Shown here one piece after another: positions 10,222-22,100 of a stretch of DNA of 64,000 nt; position 1 is the stretch's first letter; every line of letters begins with the position of its first letter. The translations under genes and the position numbers were made by a program. Source of the DNA: Neurospora tetraspora (taxonomy: Eukaryota; Ascomycota; Sordariomycetes; Sordariales; Sordariaceae). Under the pieces are notes generated by a model that made no database searches, was not told the DNA's origin, and saw nothing but the letters and a program-made list of their open reading frames with translations. The stretch covers positions 124,001 to 188,000 of the forward strand of contig NW_026944392.1 in NCBI RefSeq assembly GCF_033439725.1, written 5' to 3'.

Positions 10222-11835
10222 TTTGTTGCATGTTTCTTTTTGCTTTTTTTTTGCTGCATCTTCTTGACATCTCTTTCACTATCGTGATGAATGCGTCTTT
10301 GACTTTTATGGTTTTGTTTCGTTTGAACATCCTTCTTATTATTTTCTTAACTAACGCGAAGAAATAAATTGATGGCTGAGGCTTAAAGCTGGTGGCATTG
10401 TACTGTTGTGGGGAGATGAGGGCCTTCACCAAAGCATATTCATATAACAACATTCATAACATCTCTTGCCTGTTTTTCACTTTGTACTTTTGGTACCGTG
10501 CTCGTGCGCGCGTGTTGTGTGCAATTCGTGATTGTGTGCAATTCATCAAATTTATCAATCATACCCGTTTTTTTCCTGACCCCTAACCTAACCTTTGCAA
10601 CCTCGTGAGCCAGCCAACCAGCCATAATAAAGATATCAAACAAAACAAACTACCAAACAAGCCCCACCGCCGACCTCAAAACTCGCGATGACTGGTCCAC
10701 CCCAAGAGGCTCTACTCGACTCCCAAGCTCTGCCATCTGCCATTGTGCTGTTCCCTTCAAGTCCAGTGTTCAGTCCAGTTGTTCATCACCCTTAGTCACT
10801 CGCAATCCAAACCCACTGCCTCTTTGTGTGTGTGTGTGCACAGGTTGTCGGAGTCATGTCGTGTAGCATAAGCTCAACCAACATTGCAAGCTACCCACAG
10901 AACAAAAGTCTCGCGCCCAGGATAGGGTTCGACCGAGCGGACTGATGCCATGTGAAGCAACTGTTGACGCAATGCTTTGGGACCTTTGCTGTTGACGACC
11001 GACTGACTGCACAACTGCGACAAATACAACCAACCCTAACCGAGTACTAATAACAGCCACTCGGTGACAGAATACATCATCACCATTCCAAGAACCATTT
11101 CATCCATCGTCTTGCTCCCTAACTTCCAGAAGGAGGAGAGCTCGACGACCGAGTCGGGCAGCCGGAAGAGCTACCGCGACGAACTAGGAAAAGAGACCCA
11201 GTGACAAAACAGTTGCTTGAAGGTGCTTGAAGGTTCCATCGGCTATCGCGAAAAGTGAGCGAAGGCCAGGTTGACATGCTTGTCGGAGTGTGTGATAGAG
11301 AGGAGGTGAGGCTGTGGAAGTGATGTGATGACCGAAGGAATAAACCGCTCCCTGACCCTCCTTGACCTGAAGAGGATCACCAATGTTGACTGCCAGCGAG
11401 TGAGTTTGCAGGCCATCCAACCCCTTAAAAGAAATAAGGAAACCCGACCACCAAAAACTCTCCAATCCAGGAAAACCAGGAAACCTGTCCGTGCCGGTGA
11501 TCCGCCAGTTTCCCTTAATCGTACACGAAGTTTGAACTCGTGATCATCATGGTGTTGAAAGGAGAAGTAGGAAAAAGAAACCACCCAAACGCCAAACTAG
11601 TGGATGCTTTCAAACCGAAAAAAAAAAGCAAATGCCGAAAAAGGACCAATGAGTAGGAGACCGGAAGAGTAGAAAGTTTATGTCGAGGCCGGTGATGGTA
11701 TGTCGAGAGTGTTTGTATCCCACAGGTTGAAAGTGTGAGATTCATATACAGAAACGGGCCGTTTTGTTGTTGGGATCCATGGATAGTTGATAGACCCCCC
11801 AAGACAGATGAGATGAGAAAAAAGATGGAACTCAT
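10222..11835. other. Gene-free stretch between the 5S gene and the 3' end of the CBM21 gene
   Basis: No convincing coding frame. It contains T-rich tracts just after the 5S gene and a short (GT)n run near 10824. The last part probably includes the 3' UTR of the minus-strand CBM21 gene, which ends at 11836. Confidence 0.5.
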
Positions 11836-14507
11836 CTACCCCCTAATAGCTGTCGCAGCATGAGCTTCCGTGCCACCATAGTTATAGTTGTTTGTGTAGA
11901 ACGGGAAACGATCGGCATAAGGCATAGTGCTGTGGTGATATGGGTACTCGTTCGACGACGTACCAGTAGAGTTCGATCCGTAGCTGGGTCCGGTTCCGTA
12001 GCCAGATCCGAGACTTTTAGTGCCAGGGCCAGTGCGTGACCCATTGTTCGAGGGGTTATCAGAGTTTTGCTGAGACTGGAAGCCCATCTTCAGGGGACTC
12101 TCAGCTGGAGAACCCCCACCAAAGCTCATGAAACTTCCATGAGAGAAATAAGGGTTGGGATCCTTGGGGTGCAGCGAGTGATGCTGAGCCGTGGACCCCA
12201 TACCGTAAAAGTTGTTGTGGACCGGGCTTCCCTCGTAGCTCGAGTTGTTGCTGCTGCCGGTGCTAGCAAGCTGGGGAAGGTCACTGGCACTATCGAAACG
12301 ACCGTTGCGCAAGCTACCATCATTGATCTGAGGGGTGGACTGCTTGGTGGATCCAAACTGTTGTAATGAATATTTTGTTAATGATCGTTACCGTGAGATG
12401 TGGGGGGCCTTGAGGCTTGTCAAATGCTATCAACCAGATACCCAGGGGAAGGACAACTTACGAAGCAGTACTTGTTGACGAGCTCCTCATACGAGGACGA
12501 AGCAATACTGCCGGTGGTGGACACACCAGGAATGCTGAGAGAAGGCTTTGCTGAGGTGGTAGCGGGAGCAGGGGTGGTAGTCGCAGGAGCAGGAGTTGGC
12601 GCTGGAGCCTTCTTAGGGGCAGCAGCGGGAGCGGGAGCGGGAGCGGGAGCAACACGAGTAGTCAGGGTAGGATGAGACCTGCGCTGGATAGAAGAGTTCG
12701 CAGCAGCTGACTTCGCAGCAGCAGGCTTCCTGGAGGACTTCATGTAGAGACCATCATCCTTCTTGGGCAGGTTATCCTTGGCGGTCTGGATGGCCGTGGC
12801 AAGCGAGGCACCAAAGTCGTAGCGGTTGGCAAAGGCCTGGCCGCTAGGGGCAGACAGACGGCTCGGCAGGTTATCGCTGGGAATGCTGGTGGTGCTCTTG
12901 ACACCACGCAGGCGAAGACCAGCGGGAAGCGAGTCACCAATGTAGTCATCGTCCTCAAAGCTGAGCTTCTTACTCCTGCCACCAAAGTCATCCGAGCCGA
13001 TAGGAGCGAACTTGGGCTTTGGCACCTCCGACGACTGGTTAGAGCGACGGTTGCTCTTGGGCAGGCCGTTAACAGGACGAGAAGCAGCGCCGATAGCACC
13101 CTTCTTGCCGTTTGCGGGGAGAGCCTTCTTGCGGAAATCAATCTGGAAGTTCATGCCGTTGTTGCTGTCCCAGTACTCCTGGCCGTTGACGTTGTACCTG
13201 ATGCAGAAGTACAGCGTCTTGGACTCGAGGTTGGCCATGTCGGAGAGCTTGATGGTAAAGTTGAAGCGGTCCTGTCCGAGGGGCGAATCCGGGGGCACGA
13301 TCTCGCTCATGTACTCAGCCGAGACCTCGGAGGTGGTCTTCCAGTAGTCCAAAGTAAACCTGCAAGTAACACTCTTTTGGAACGCCAGGTTGACCACTGC
13401 CACCGACCCTATCAAGCACTTCTGGTCGCTAGATAGCCAAACACGTTCCAGGCGGACAGGCTGCGCCCTGCGAGCGGGGGTATCGGCGGGGAAGTTGGAC
13501 AGGACGAGCTCCCACTCGAAGGGAGGCTGACGCCCTTGTGACTGGTCGTTCTCGTTGAAAGGGTACTCAGTATCGCTATCGTAGTTATCGACCGGCGATG
13601 AGCCAGCACTAACGGCCAACGGGCGGTCGACCTGCAAGAAATGGCGAACGTGTTCGAGATGCGAGTCAAAGTGGACAGCCTTGAAGGTGGGCGTACCAGG
13701 CATACTGGAAGGTCGTCGGCGAGATGGAGGTCGCAGAGCAGGCCGCACCAGCTCACCCGACTTCTTGCGCACCATGGGGGGCTTTCTCTGCCGCTCTTCG
13801 TCAGTGTCCTCTTCAGATCCTGTCAGCGAGCTTCCCATAGACTTGCTCAGCACGATGTGAGACTCGGTGGCGGATCGGGTGTGTCCGGAGAATCGGCGGT
13901 TGACTCCGTTGGCTTGGTCCTGCTTCTGCTGCATGTCGGCAATGGCCTTGGCCTGCGATGGCAGCACTAGCAGGTCTCCCGCATCCGGCTTTGTCTTTTC
14001 CTTCTTCTCGGCGATGACGGGTTCGGGGATATCGGTGCGGTTGTTGGGCGAGCACGAGCGGTGGACGGGGATCAGGCTGATGGCGTCCTTGAGCTCCTTG
14101 AGGTTCTCGATTGTCCTGCCACGCTGTGTGTCCTTCATTTCCATCTGACCCTCGTCTTCACTAGCCGAGTCGGGCGGGGAGATGACGGCGCCGGCGGGCA
14201 TGCCCGGCCTTTCGCCCGTTAATGGCGGGGGCGACTGGCGCACGATGCTGTTGAGAGCCATAGTCTTGAGATCCTCCACGGTCGCCGACGGGGACAACTC
14301 GTTATGCTGTGTGGGTGCCGGGGCCGAGGGGGTTCGTCGGTGCTTCATAAGATACGAGGCCGATCGAGGGAGTGCGGGCTTGGTCGATGACGTTGGGGAG
14401 GTGAGGCCGCCATTCTGTGGTTGTTGGATAGAAGGTCTCCGGCTCTGGGTGGGTGAGGAGGGTGCCGACGAAGCCGGAGACCTGTGGGAGGGTGGTGTGT
14501 AAGGCAT
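11836..14507 (-). CDS. Protein phosphatase 1 glycogen-targeting regulatory subunit (CBM21; Gac1/PPP1R3-like)
   Basis: Two exons on minus, 14507-12462 and 12357-11836, with a 104-nt intron (donor GTAAGT, branch ATTAAC, acceptor CAACAG), give 855 residues. The first exon would run into a stop inside the intron, while the spliced frame continues smoothly. KAVHF at 276-280 fits the RVxF consensus for docking to the PP1 catalytic subunit. A CBM21 domain spans about 330-458, with the typical pattern VAVVNLAFQKSV...RFTLDYW and the glycogen-binding block WDSNNGMNF (446-454). The flanks are Ser/Pro-rich and disordered, with several possible phosphosites and an Ala/Pro repeat. Yeast Gac1, Pig1/2 and Gip2 and mammalian PPP1R3 proteins bring PP1 to glycogen to dephosphorylate and activate glycogen synthase. 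The same role is inferred here, acting in the cytosol on glycogen particles. Confidence 0.92.
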
Positions 14508-16643
14508 TCTCTCCCGCGATGGTGTGTGGTCGTGGGGAGGAGTACCGTTGCGGGCGTGCGAGTCGATCGCGACGAGGGGAGAAGCGAGCGTTGTCGGTGG
14601 TAAAGATAGAGTAGAGCGAGAGAAGACGAGGTTGTCGAGTGTCGGGCCTAGTACATGGAGGAGTGTACTACTGCGTTGGAGGGGAGGCGGCCTCGACGGG
14701 TTTGGTGGTGTCGGAGAGGGGGTTGTTTCTTTGTTGACGGCGGTGTCAAAGAAGTTGCTGCAATGCCGATAAGATGAATTGGTTAGCGGTTGCCCTTTTG
14801 CGCAGTCTTGTCTATTTCGAGTGAATTGTTTTTCGGTAAGAAATCTAGGGTATCATGGTCGCTCAAAATGCAAAAAGAGAAAAGAAAAAGGGATGAAGGA
14901 TGCGGAGAAGAAGGAAAGGGTGGAGAGATGATGATTTGTCAATGACGAATGGCATGAACCAGGAAGTGGAAGTGGAAGAAAGTGGAAGTCTTGATAGAGG
15001 CCGATATCATTGCCCGATCTTGGAACTGCCCAGAGACTCCAGCAACGACGATCCAGGCAGGGCAGGGCAGAGCAGCCCGAACACTACTGTAAACTGCAGG
15101 GGGTGGTGGGTCCGAAAAGGTCGTGTCGGGGGGGTCTTAGAGGCAAGCTAGCCCAGCAACAGGGCACCACCACGGGCAAACAGGGCTGGGCGTTGCTGAG
15201 ACCGCTGGGCTGTGACACAATGGCCGACCAGAAGGACTGGTGGCCGTGGGCGGGAAGAGATAACGGAGTGGAGCCCGTCGCTTGTCTTGGTGCAGTGGCA
15301 AATCCATCCGAAGTGGAAGGATCAAAAAGTGTCTGCCCAAGACGGGGATAGGCGAAGCGGCGTAGGCGTGGGTGTGTTGTGCTGTGGTGGTTGGCTGCTT
15401 TTTTGTCCCAAGTGGTCCATGCATTTGGGGCAATGCGGTGCAGTAAAAAAGTTCCTCTCTCAGAGTGCCAGTGGTGCCAGTGGTGCTGTTGGGGTGGACA
15501 ATCGGGTGCAAGTGCAGTGGCAGAGCAGGGTAAGTGGAAGCGATTGGTGCAGAAGGGGCAAGAGAGAAAACTGAAGTTGTTCCTGATTTGCTGAACTGAG
15601 AGCGGTCGCACCCGCCCACTTGTTTTTTCCTCCGTTCCATGTTCCATTTCTGTGAAAGATGTGCCCACTTACTTGATACAGCCGCACGCCTTGGCGGTAA
15701 GCCGTCGTATTGACAACGGGATATGGAGAGACCGGTTTGGGGATGATCAAAGAAGACAAGAATGCAAAGAGAAAATAACAAACCACGGCAATATTCCAGC
15801 AACGAGGTTTGTGATTGACTTTTTGCAAAAATGTCTCTTTTTTCGAAATCGCACTCGGTCTACCAGAGGGTCGAATGTCGTCGTCGATGATCGATGGAGA
15901 CGGTGGTTATCAGTCGATCGGAACCGGCGGATGGCGGATGACGGCGGACAAAGGAGGATGAGGATGGATTGATTGATTGATTGATTTGACGGGACGGATG
16001 GCGACCGAGACGGGAACGACACTAAAAAGCTGCCGTAGTCCGGGGACCGAAGATGGTAGGCGGTGAAGAGGTCGGTGTCCTGTCGGGGGGTCGCGGAGGG
16101 GGGTATGTCGATTTCGATATCGCTTATTCGCCCTTCTCGTTGTTCTCACTTGTCGCTCCTATTCCAAGCTCTTTCTCTTTCTCTGTTGTTTCCGTACTAG
16201 TACACCACGAAACAACAATGCAATGATCCTTCCACTGAATGCTGATGATGCCGATGAGGGGGAGTCGATGGAATGTCCAACGGGGTGTCCCAAATGTATC
16301 TTCCTTGAAGCTAAGTGTCGGATGCTTCCTTTCTTGTTCGTCAATGGCCAACCTCGGGGACGGGAGGAGGAGAAATGGATAGGGGAAGGAAGGAACCAGA
16401 TAAAGGTCCTTTTTTGAAAGTCAAGAAAAAAAAAGTAAACACAACAGAGGTGTTGGTTTACAAGACAAAAGAGAAGGAAAGCGAGAGGCACTTTGGTGCT
16501 AGAGGAAGCGGAGCGGCTGCTGGTTTTGAATCATGGGCCCCCGTCACTTTTCGACTGTCTCTTCGTCTGTGTCCGTTCCTCACTCCAAGGAATGCGACTC
16601 TTTCGTCTGTGTCCGTTCCTTGGGAGGAGAACGGTTGGACGAC

Positions 16644-16701
16644 GGGACCGGGACCAGGGCCAGGGCCAGGACGGACCAGGGGGGAGGGGGGGGGAGGGGG
16701 G
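16644..16701 (+). repeat. G-quadruplex-prone G-rich tract
   Basis: Four GGG runs with loops of 3-4 nt occur at 16644-16665. They are followed by runs of six, nine and six G separated by single A at 16679-16701. The pattern fits canonical intramolecular G4 motifs on the plus strand. The tract lies about 2.1 kb upstream of the CBM21 gene start. Confidence 0.85.
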
Positions 16702-19160
16702 TGAGTTCCAGTGAGGAGGGCGTGTGTCTTGGTTCTCGACAATGGCCTGTCTCTGGAACTGAAAAAAGCTACCGCCGTCCTTGGATGTTCCCATGTCCCT
16801 GTACAGTCAGACACGGTTCTAGTCCAGTAACCGCAGTCCGTATGAGACCAATGGACAGTGACCGTCGACGGAGACAAGAACAGCAACGAAATGGGGCCAT
16901 TGGGACAGTAGTGTAGTTGTAGGTTCGCTGGGTACCTCTACCTTGGCTCCGTCTTCCTCAAGATCCGTCCAGTTGGAGTTGAAAAGTGCATCTCTTGCCA
17001 TTTCCACATTTCTGCTGTGCTTCCTCCCGATGGGCAGCAACGCTCTTCTCAGTTGCTATGCACAGCTGCTTTCTGTTCTGTCCTGTCCTGTAGGAATTGG
17101 GCATGACGCGTCGGGAAGGTGAGGAACGCGAATCCCAGGAAGCAGCCTGAGAGCTCAGTCCAAGGGAGAGAAAAACGTCCGTTATGTTGAAAAGAACTTT
17201 GTACTAGCGAACCAAGACAAGCAACATGGCATGCAACTGCTAACGGTCATGTCATTGGCACTTTTTTACGCACCTCAGGCATGTAGCTTCGTACAGGTAC
17301 CTGTGTACCTCACCAATGTACCTTGCAACTGCTCCTGCTCAGTATTTCTTGGCTGCATGGCCTCGCTTGTACCCACATCGGGTTTAGCACCGGACGGGAG
17401 TGGGGCCATAACGGGTGGAGAATTCAATTGGACGATGCGACTTGGGGCCAGAAACTCGCCTTCAGTTCTCTCTCGACTCTTTGGTGGTTGGGTACTTTGG
17501 ACGAGTACTCCGTGTCAATATGAAAACGGTTGACAGGGCGTGTGTAAGACTCCGTTTTTTCATCAGTTGGCTTGTCACTGTTGACATGTCTTGGTTCTTG
17601 TGTCTCCCACCCTCCAACTTTTTTCTCACCATCCACGGTTCGGGTAGGGTCTCAGGTTCTGTGTGCCCTGGTGGTGGAAGGTTTAACGTTTTTATCGGGT
17701 GATTAACCCTCAAGACACCTCCGATTTTTGCTCCGGAGCCGGCGCCGTGGTCGAGGTGGCTGTGAATCTCTTCCAGCTCCCTCCCTCCCTCTTTTTTTTT
17801 TTGGTTCTTTTGCTGTGATGTGATGTGATGGCCCGCCCGGGCTGTGGAATGCCAGGAATGCGCAGAAAAAGGAATAAAACCCTTCCATGGTCGGCAACCA
17901 CGCTTTCATCGAAGCTGTCTTGTCTGTCTTTCTGATCGAATCTTATCACTGTCAAGTTCGGGTGTGGTTATCCCTTCGATCGCCTCAGGTCCCCGTTGCT
18001 CAGCCATCCTTCTAGAAAATGCGACGGAGATGAGTCGATCTCCCGCTCAACAAGAGTTCCCGAGGCGACACGCGTGTTTTAATCACGAACTATTGTTTCT
18101 CCCGCGGCGACAAAGACTTTCTCAGTTTCGGGTTTCTCATCGACTTCATTGTTAATCGACTTTCTTGCCGAGTTTCCTTCGCGATGACCGACGTGGGACC
18201 GTGACTGCACGCGTAGGACTTTTGAGGACGGAAGTGAGATTCAGGCATAGACCTTGGACCTTGCGCTGAGAAAGTCGACGTGAGATCTGAGACATTCAAA
18301 CCCTAGATTGAACTGTTTGCGATAATCTCTCAACGGTCGGGTTCGAGGTTTTTGTGAGTATGAAGCAAGTCAGACACCCGGTGAGAAACAGGCTGCGATG
18401 CTGTGCTACCATGGCGCCATCATTGCCTTTCAGGCGTTTATCACTTCATCCGTTCTAGAATTTGCTCGCAGGCGCTGTGTTGATATTGATGAACACTACA
18501 CCACCATCTCAGCCCAAGATATCAAAATCGGATGCGTATTTTTTGGCAGAATCTGACCGATATCCAAAACTCACATTTCGTCAAATTTGATGATGGGGGT
18601 CAGCGCGGGAGGATTGTCGCTGATGGTGGTGGTGAGAACTGCTGCAATGGATTCAAAGTTCTCGACCTGCTTGCCCATGTCCGCCAAGCTTCCCATCACA
18701 AAAACGGAATCAAAACTGTCATCCTCAACACTGATTGGTTGAAAGCACCTCAGAAAGAGCCGCGCACGGTACCGGTAAGCCTCCACCGCATGGATGCTCC
18801 GGATCAGGGAGCTGGGACCGGGCCTGGGAAGTTGAGAAGAATGACGTCGGCAGGGAAATTGGCTGTTGTCACCGCAGCCAGGCATCCCAGACCTGGGTGA
18901 GCGAGAACGGAAAGTTTCAACAACACCCAAAGCAAGACATTGGACATTGGAGACAAACCGTTTGTGTCTCGATGCTCAATTTCATGCCATGGAATGTTTC
19001 CATTTCTTCTTTCAGGCACCTTTTCTTCCCCCAACCCTTCGATTAAAGCGGCTTCTGCTTCCGGTGCGCTTCCGGTCCTCTTTTGACTTGATACCATCGA
19101 TGCAATTCGGGGCTTGTCATCTCGACGTGTGGATGCTCCAAATGTGCATCGGCGACGGAC

Positions 19161-19198
19161 GTCAAGCGTCAAGCGTCAAGCGTCAAGCAGCGTCAAGC
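19161..19198. repeat. Tandem heptamer repeat GTCAAGC
   Basis: Four perfect adjacent copies of GTCAAGC and, after a 3-nt interruption (AGC), a fifth. No gene is associated with it. Confidence 0.9.
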
Positions 19199-22100
19199 GG
19201 CAGCGCTTATTACGAGCCATGACATCCATCTTCCATCCCTTGTCTCTTTTCCCCTGTCCCGAAATGTTGGAAAGTCTAATTTTGACGAAGAAGAGGCTTG
19301 TCGTCCAGGTCCGGGACTCCCATGTCTTTCAGCTCCATCCCCGACGACCTTTACGCGAAACATCAGCCCAGCGGCGTCCGGTCTAGATAAAAGACCGGAA
19401 TCGGATATAAGTGAAGCACGTCTGGAGATCAGTCATCAACCCATCATGCGAAAAAGGGAGGTTCTTATGATATTGTCGAATTACCATCACACCATGCACT
19501 TTTAATCAACTCACCAGGATGTCGAATGCAATACCGGCATTGGGCCCGACGTAGGCAATGAGTTTACCTTACCTCGACATACATAACTCTACGTATGCCT
19601 TGCCTTACCTACGGGAAAGTTCCCGCTTGAGCGCTGCGATGTCCTCGCCCGCTTCCGAGACTGAGAGGTTGACTGGTGTGAGTGATGCATAAGCTCCTAT
19701 GTACCACTACCCATCGCGAACCTCGGAATGCGCTGTTGTCGTAGGAACCTCGAGAGATCGTTGATGTTGATGATGCATCAAGATAATGCTACCGTAATGT
19801 CATCAAGACTGTATACTGTAAAGCACTGTAGATGCCCAGCATCCCGTTTCTACTAGAATACGCCAGGCGCAATTCTTGTCGTTCCACCCGACTGGTTCTA
19901 GCCCAGGGCCTATGGCCATGTCCGTTGGTCAACATGATGGCGAGAGAGAGAGCTTCGCTTCGCTTCGAGCTTCTCTAACGTTAGCGTGCCGATTGGCGTC
20001 GATAGAGTTCGATTTGAGCCGAGATGATTTCTTTTTTTTCGTCAGCTCACACGCTATGCTGACCTGTGGCCAGCTGTGGAACGTCAACGCAGAAATGCCC
20101 GACTGCTACTCTTTGTCGAATCGTCAGTTGGAATTGTTCAAAGTTTTTTAATGATGCTGACCTGCCAAGCCCAAGCATTCAAATGCCCGTAATGCTTACG
20201 ATAAGCCTAACTGATCCTGGTGGCTCATCCTGATGGTCTGTTGACGGCCGGGTCCCGTCTCTTTCGAGATCGATAGTCGCTGCATTTGATCTTCAATCGT
20301 CAACTTGAAGATTTCATTTCTTCCCGAGATAACCGGTCGATACGGGCACTGTTCGCCAAGATTCGAGTTGCTTGTGTTCAACAGCATCTCGACAATCAAT
20401 CGATAACGGTCGATAGCTCCAAAGCAGTCAGTGATTTTCAGGGGCCTTCACACCACCACGACCAAAGTGTTAGTCAAGAAAACCAACGACCGAGAGAGAT
20501 CGAGGTGTGAGCTGGCGGCAGATCGTCAGGTCTCTGAACACAGAGATTGTTCCAAGGTTTCCATTTTTGGAGCATTTCCCACTATTTCCCCTCACTAGAT
20601 CGGGGCCGGGCCTCTTTTGCGGGGAGTCTAGAAGTTGTGGTGAAACGGCGCCGGCTAACGCCGTCAGAACCGTCGACAGAGTTGCAACGAAGAGCAACAG
20701 CAACACCGTGGCGGATCCAGGTAAAACTTTGCAAGTTAGCTCCGGGGACGGCACCTTGAAGGCCTGGGTGGCTTTTTTGAACTTCCCCTCAAGATGAGGG
20801 GCAAGTTCGGACTGCGTACCCATTCTCTCAAGTCCCGAATGCACTCATGAAACGGTCCTAGTTAGGACTCCCGGTCCCATGTTGAAACTTCGGAACTCGA
20901 AATCCGGCTTTTGGTGATTCTTGTCGTTCTTGGTATTCCGGGTGTCTATGGTCTTGTCGATTGTTGATTGTAATGCATTGTCCATCAATCCATCGTTGAC
21001 AACCAGATGTCAACTCAACTGGTCCACGTCAGTTAAACATACACGAGGGACACAGTACGTTCATGCTCAACCGGGCCGGTGATCCTTCTTGTCCCTCTTG
21101 GTCCTTGTGGTTCACTTGTGCTTGTGGTCCAGTACTGCACTGCCCGAGTCGTTATCCTCCGTGTGTGGTCCAGTCGTTATCGTCCAGTTATTCTTTACGG
21201 AAATATTGTCAATCCCTTTGCTCCCCGTACCCCTACGGGTTGTGCATACCTTTACCCCGTATACCCCGTACTTTTACCCCAGGAAATTGTGTGCTGTGTC
21301 GCCGCGTTGACTTGCATATTCCGAACGCATACATATCCGCTGGCGCTTTTCGTGGAGAAGGGGTTTGAAAACATCTGTGTCGTCAGTTTGCTTTCGGCCA
21401 GCAGAGATACCGCTGAACAGCACCTCGCTGGCTGGTTAGACACGGTGGTTGACGGTGGTTGGCGAGGTTGGTACCTCGCTCCAGGCCGTCAGGTGGGGAT
21501 TCAGGTTTGTCAAAGTCCTTGGTCAACTCGTCAGAAAATCAACAACCAAAGAGCTCGAAAGCTCAGCGGCTCTACACGTGTTCGTCAGTGCCTCAGTGGT
21601 ACCTACACTTTCTTGAGTGTCTTAAAATGTGGAGATGGCCCAGATCCCCGAGCCTGTTCAACCTATAGCAACTGCAGGTCAGTTTTTCCTCTGTTGCTAA
21701 CTTTTTTTGACGAGAGCGTCGTCGTCTCTGCAACTGGTGGCTGGTGCCCCGGTGACCATTTGGACTTGCGTTGCGGCTGCATGGTGCAGTTGTTTGAGCC
21801 GGAGCGGCTTATTTGTCCCCGGTCGCCGTTGGTGAGAATGTTTCAAGCTGTTCTGTGGTTTGCTGGGGCTTACAATCCCTCTCCCTGCCGTCGCAGTTGT
21901 AGACAATGCGACGGTGATCCACTAGCCACCTCATCAGCTTTGGTTGATGCCCAAGGTTCAAAGGACATTGCAATGCGACCTCCGGCAGATACATACAAGC
22001 TTTGTGCCAGATAGATCGTCGTTATCGTCGTTCTTTGGTACAATGTTGAGGGGGGCGTGTGGTGTAGTAAATGCCGTGAAATGCGTGATCTCGAAGCTGA

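Noticed and set aside
11030-11042. Telomere-like 10-mer AACCCTAACC, considered as a telomerase RNA template
   Set aside because: One such permutation is expected by chance in a window this size, and no other telomerase RNA feature was identified.
12420-12461. Continuation of the first CBM21 exon to the stop at 12420
   Set aside because: A perfect GTAAGT donor and a matching acceptor join to a long downstream frame, so this tail is intron.
18571-18930. Minus-strand frame with a regular stretch (DSVFVMGSLADMGKQVENF)
   Set aside because: Some protein-like character, but there is no clear start, no splice partner and the flanks are poor; too weak to annotate.
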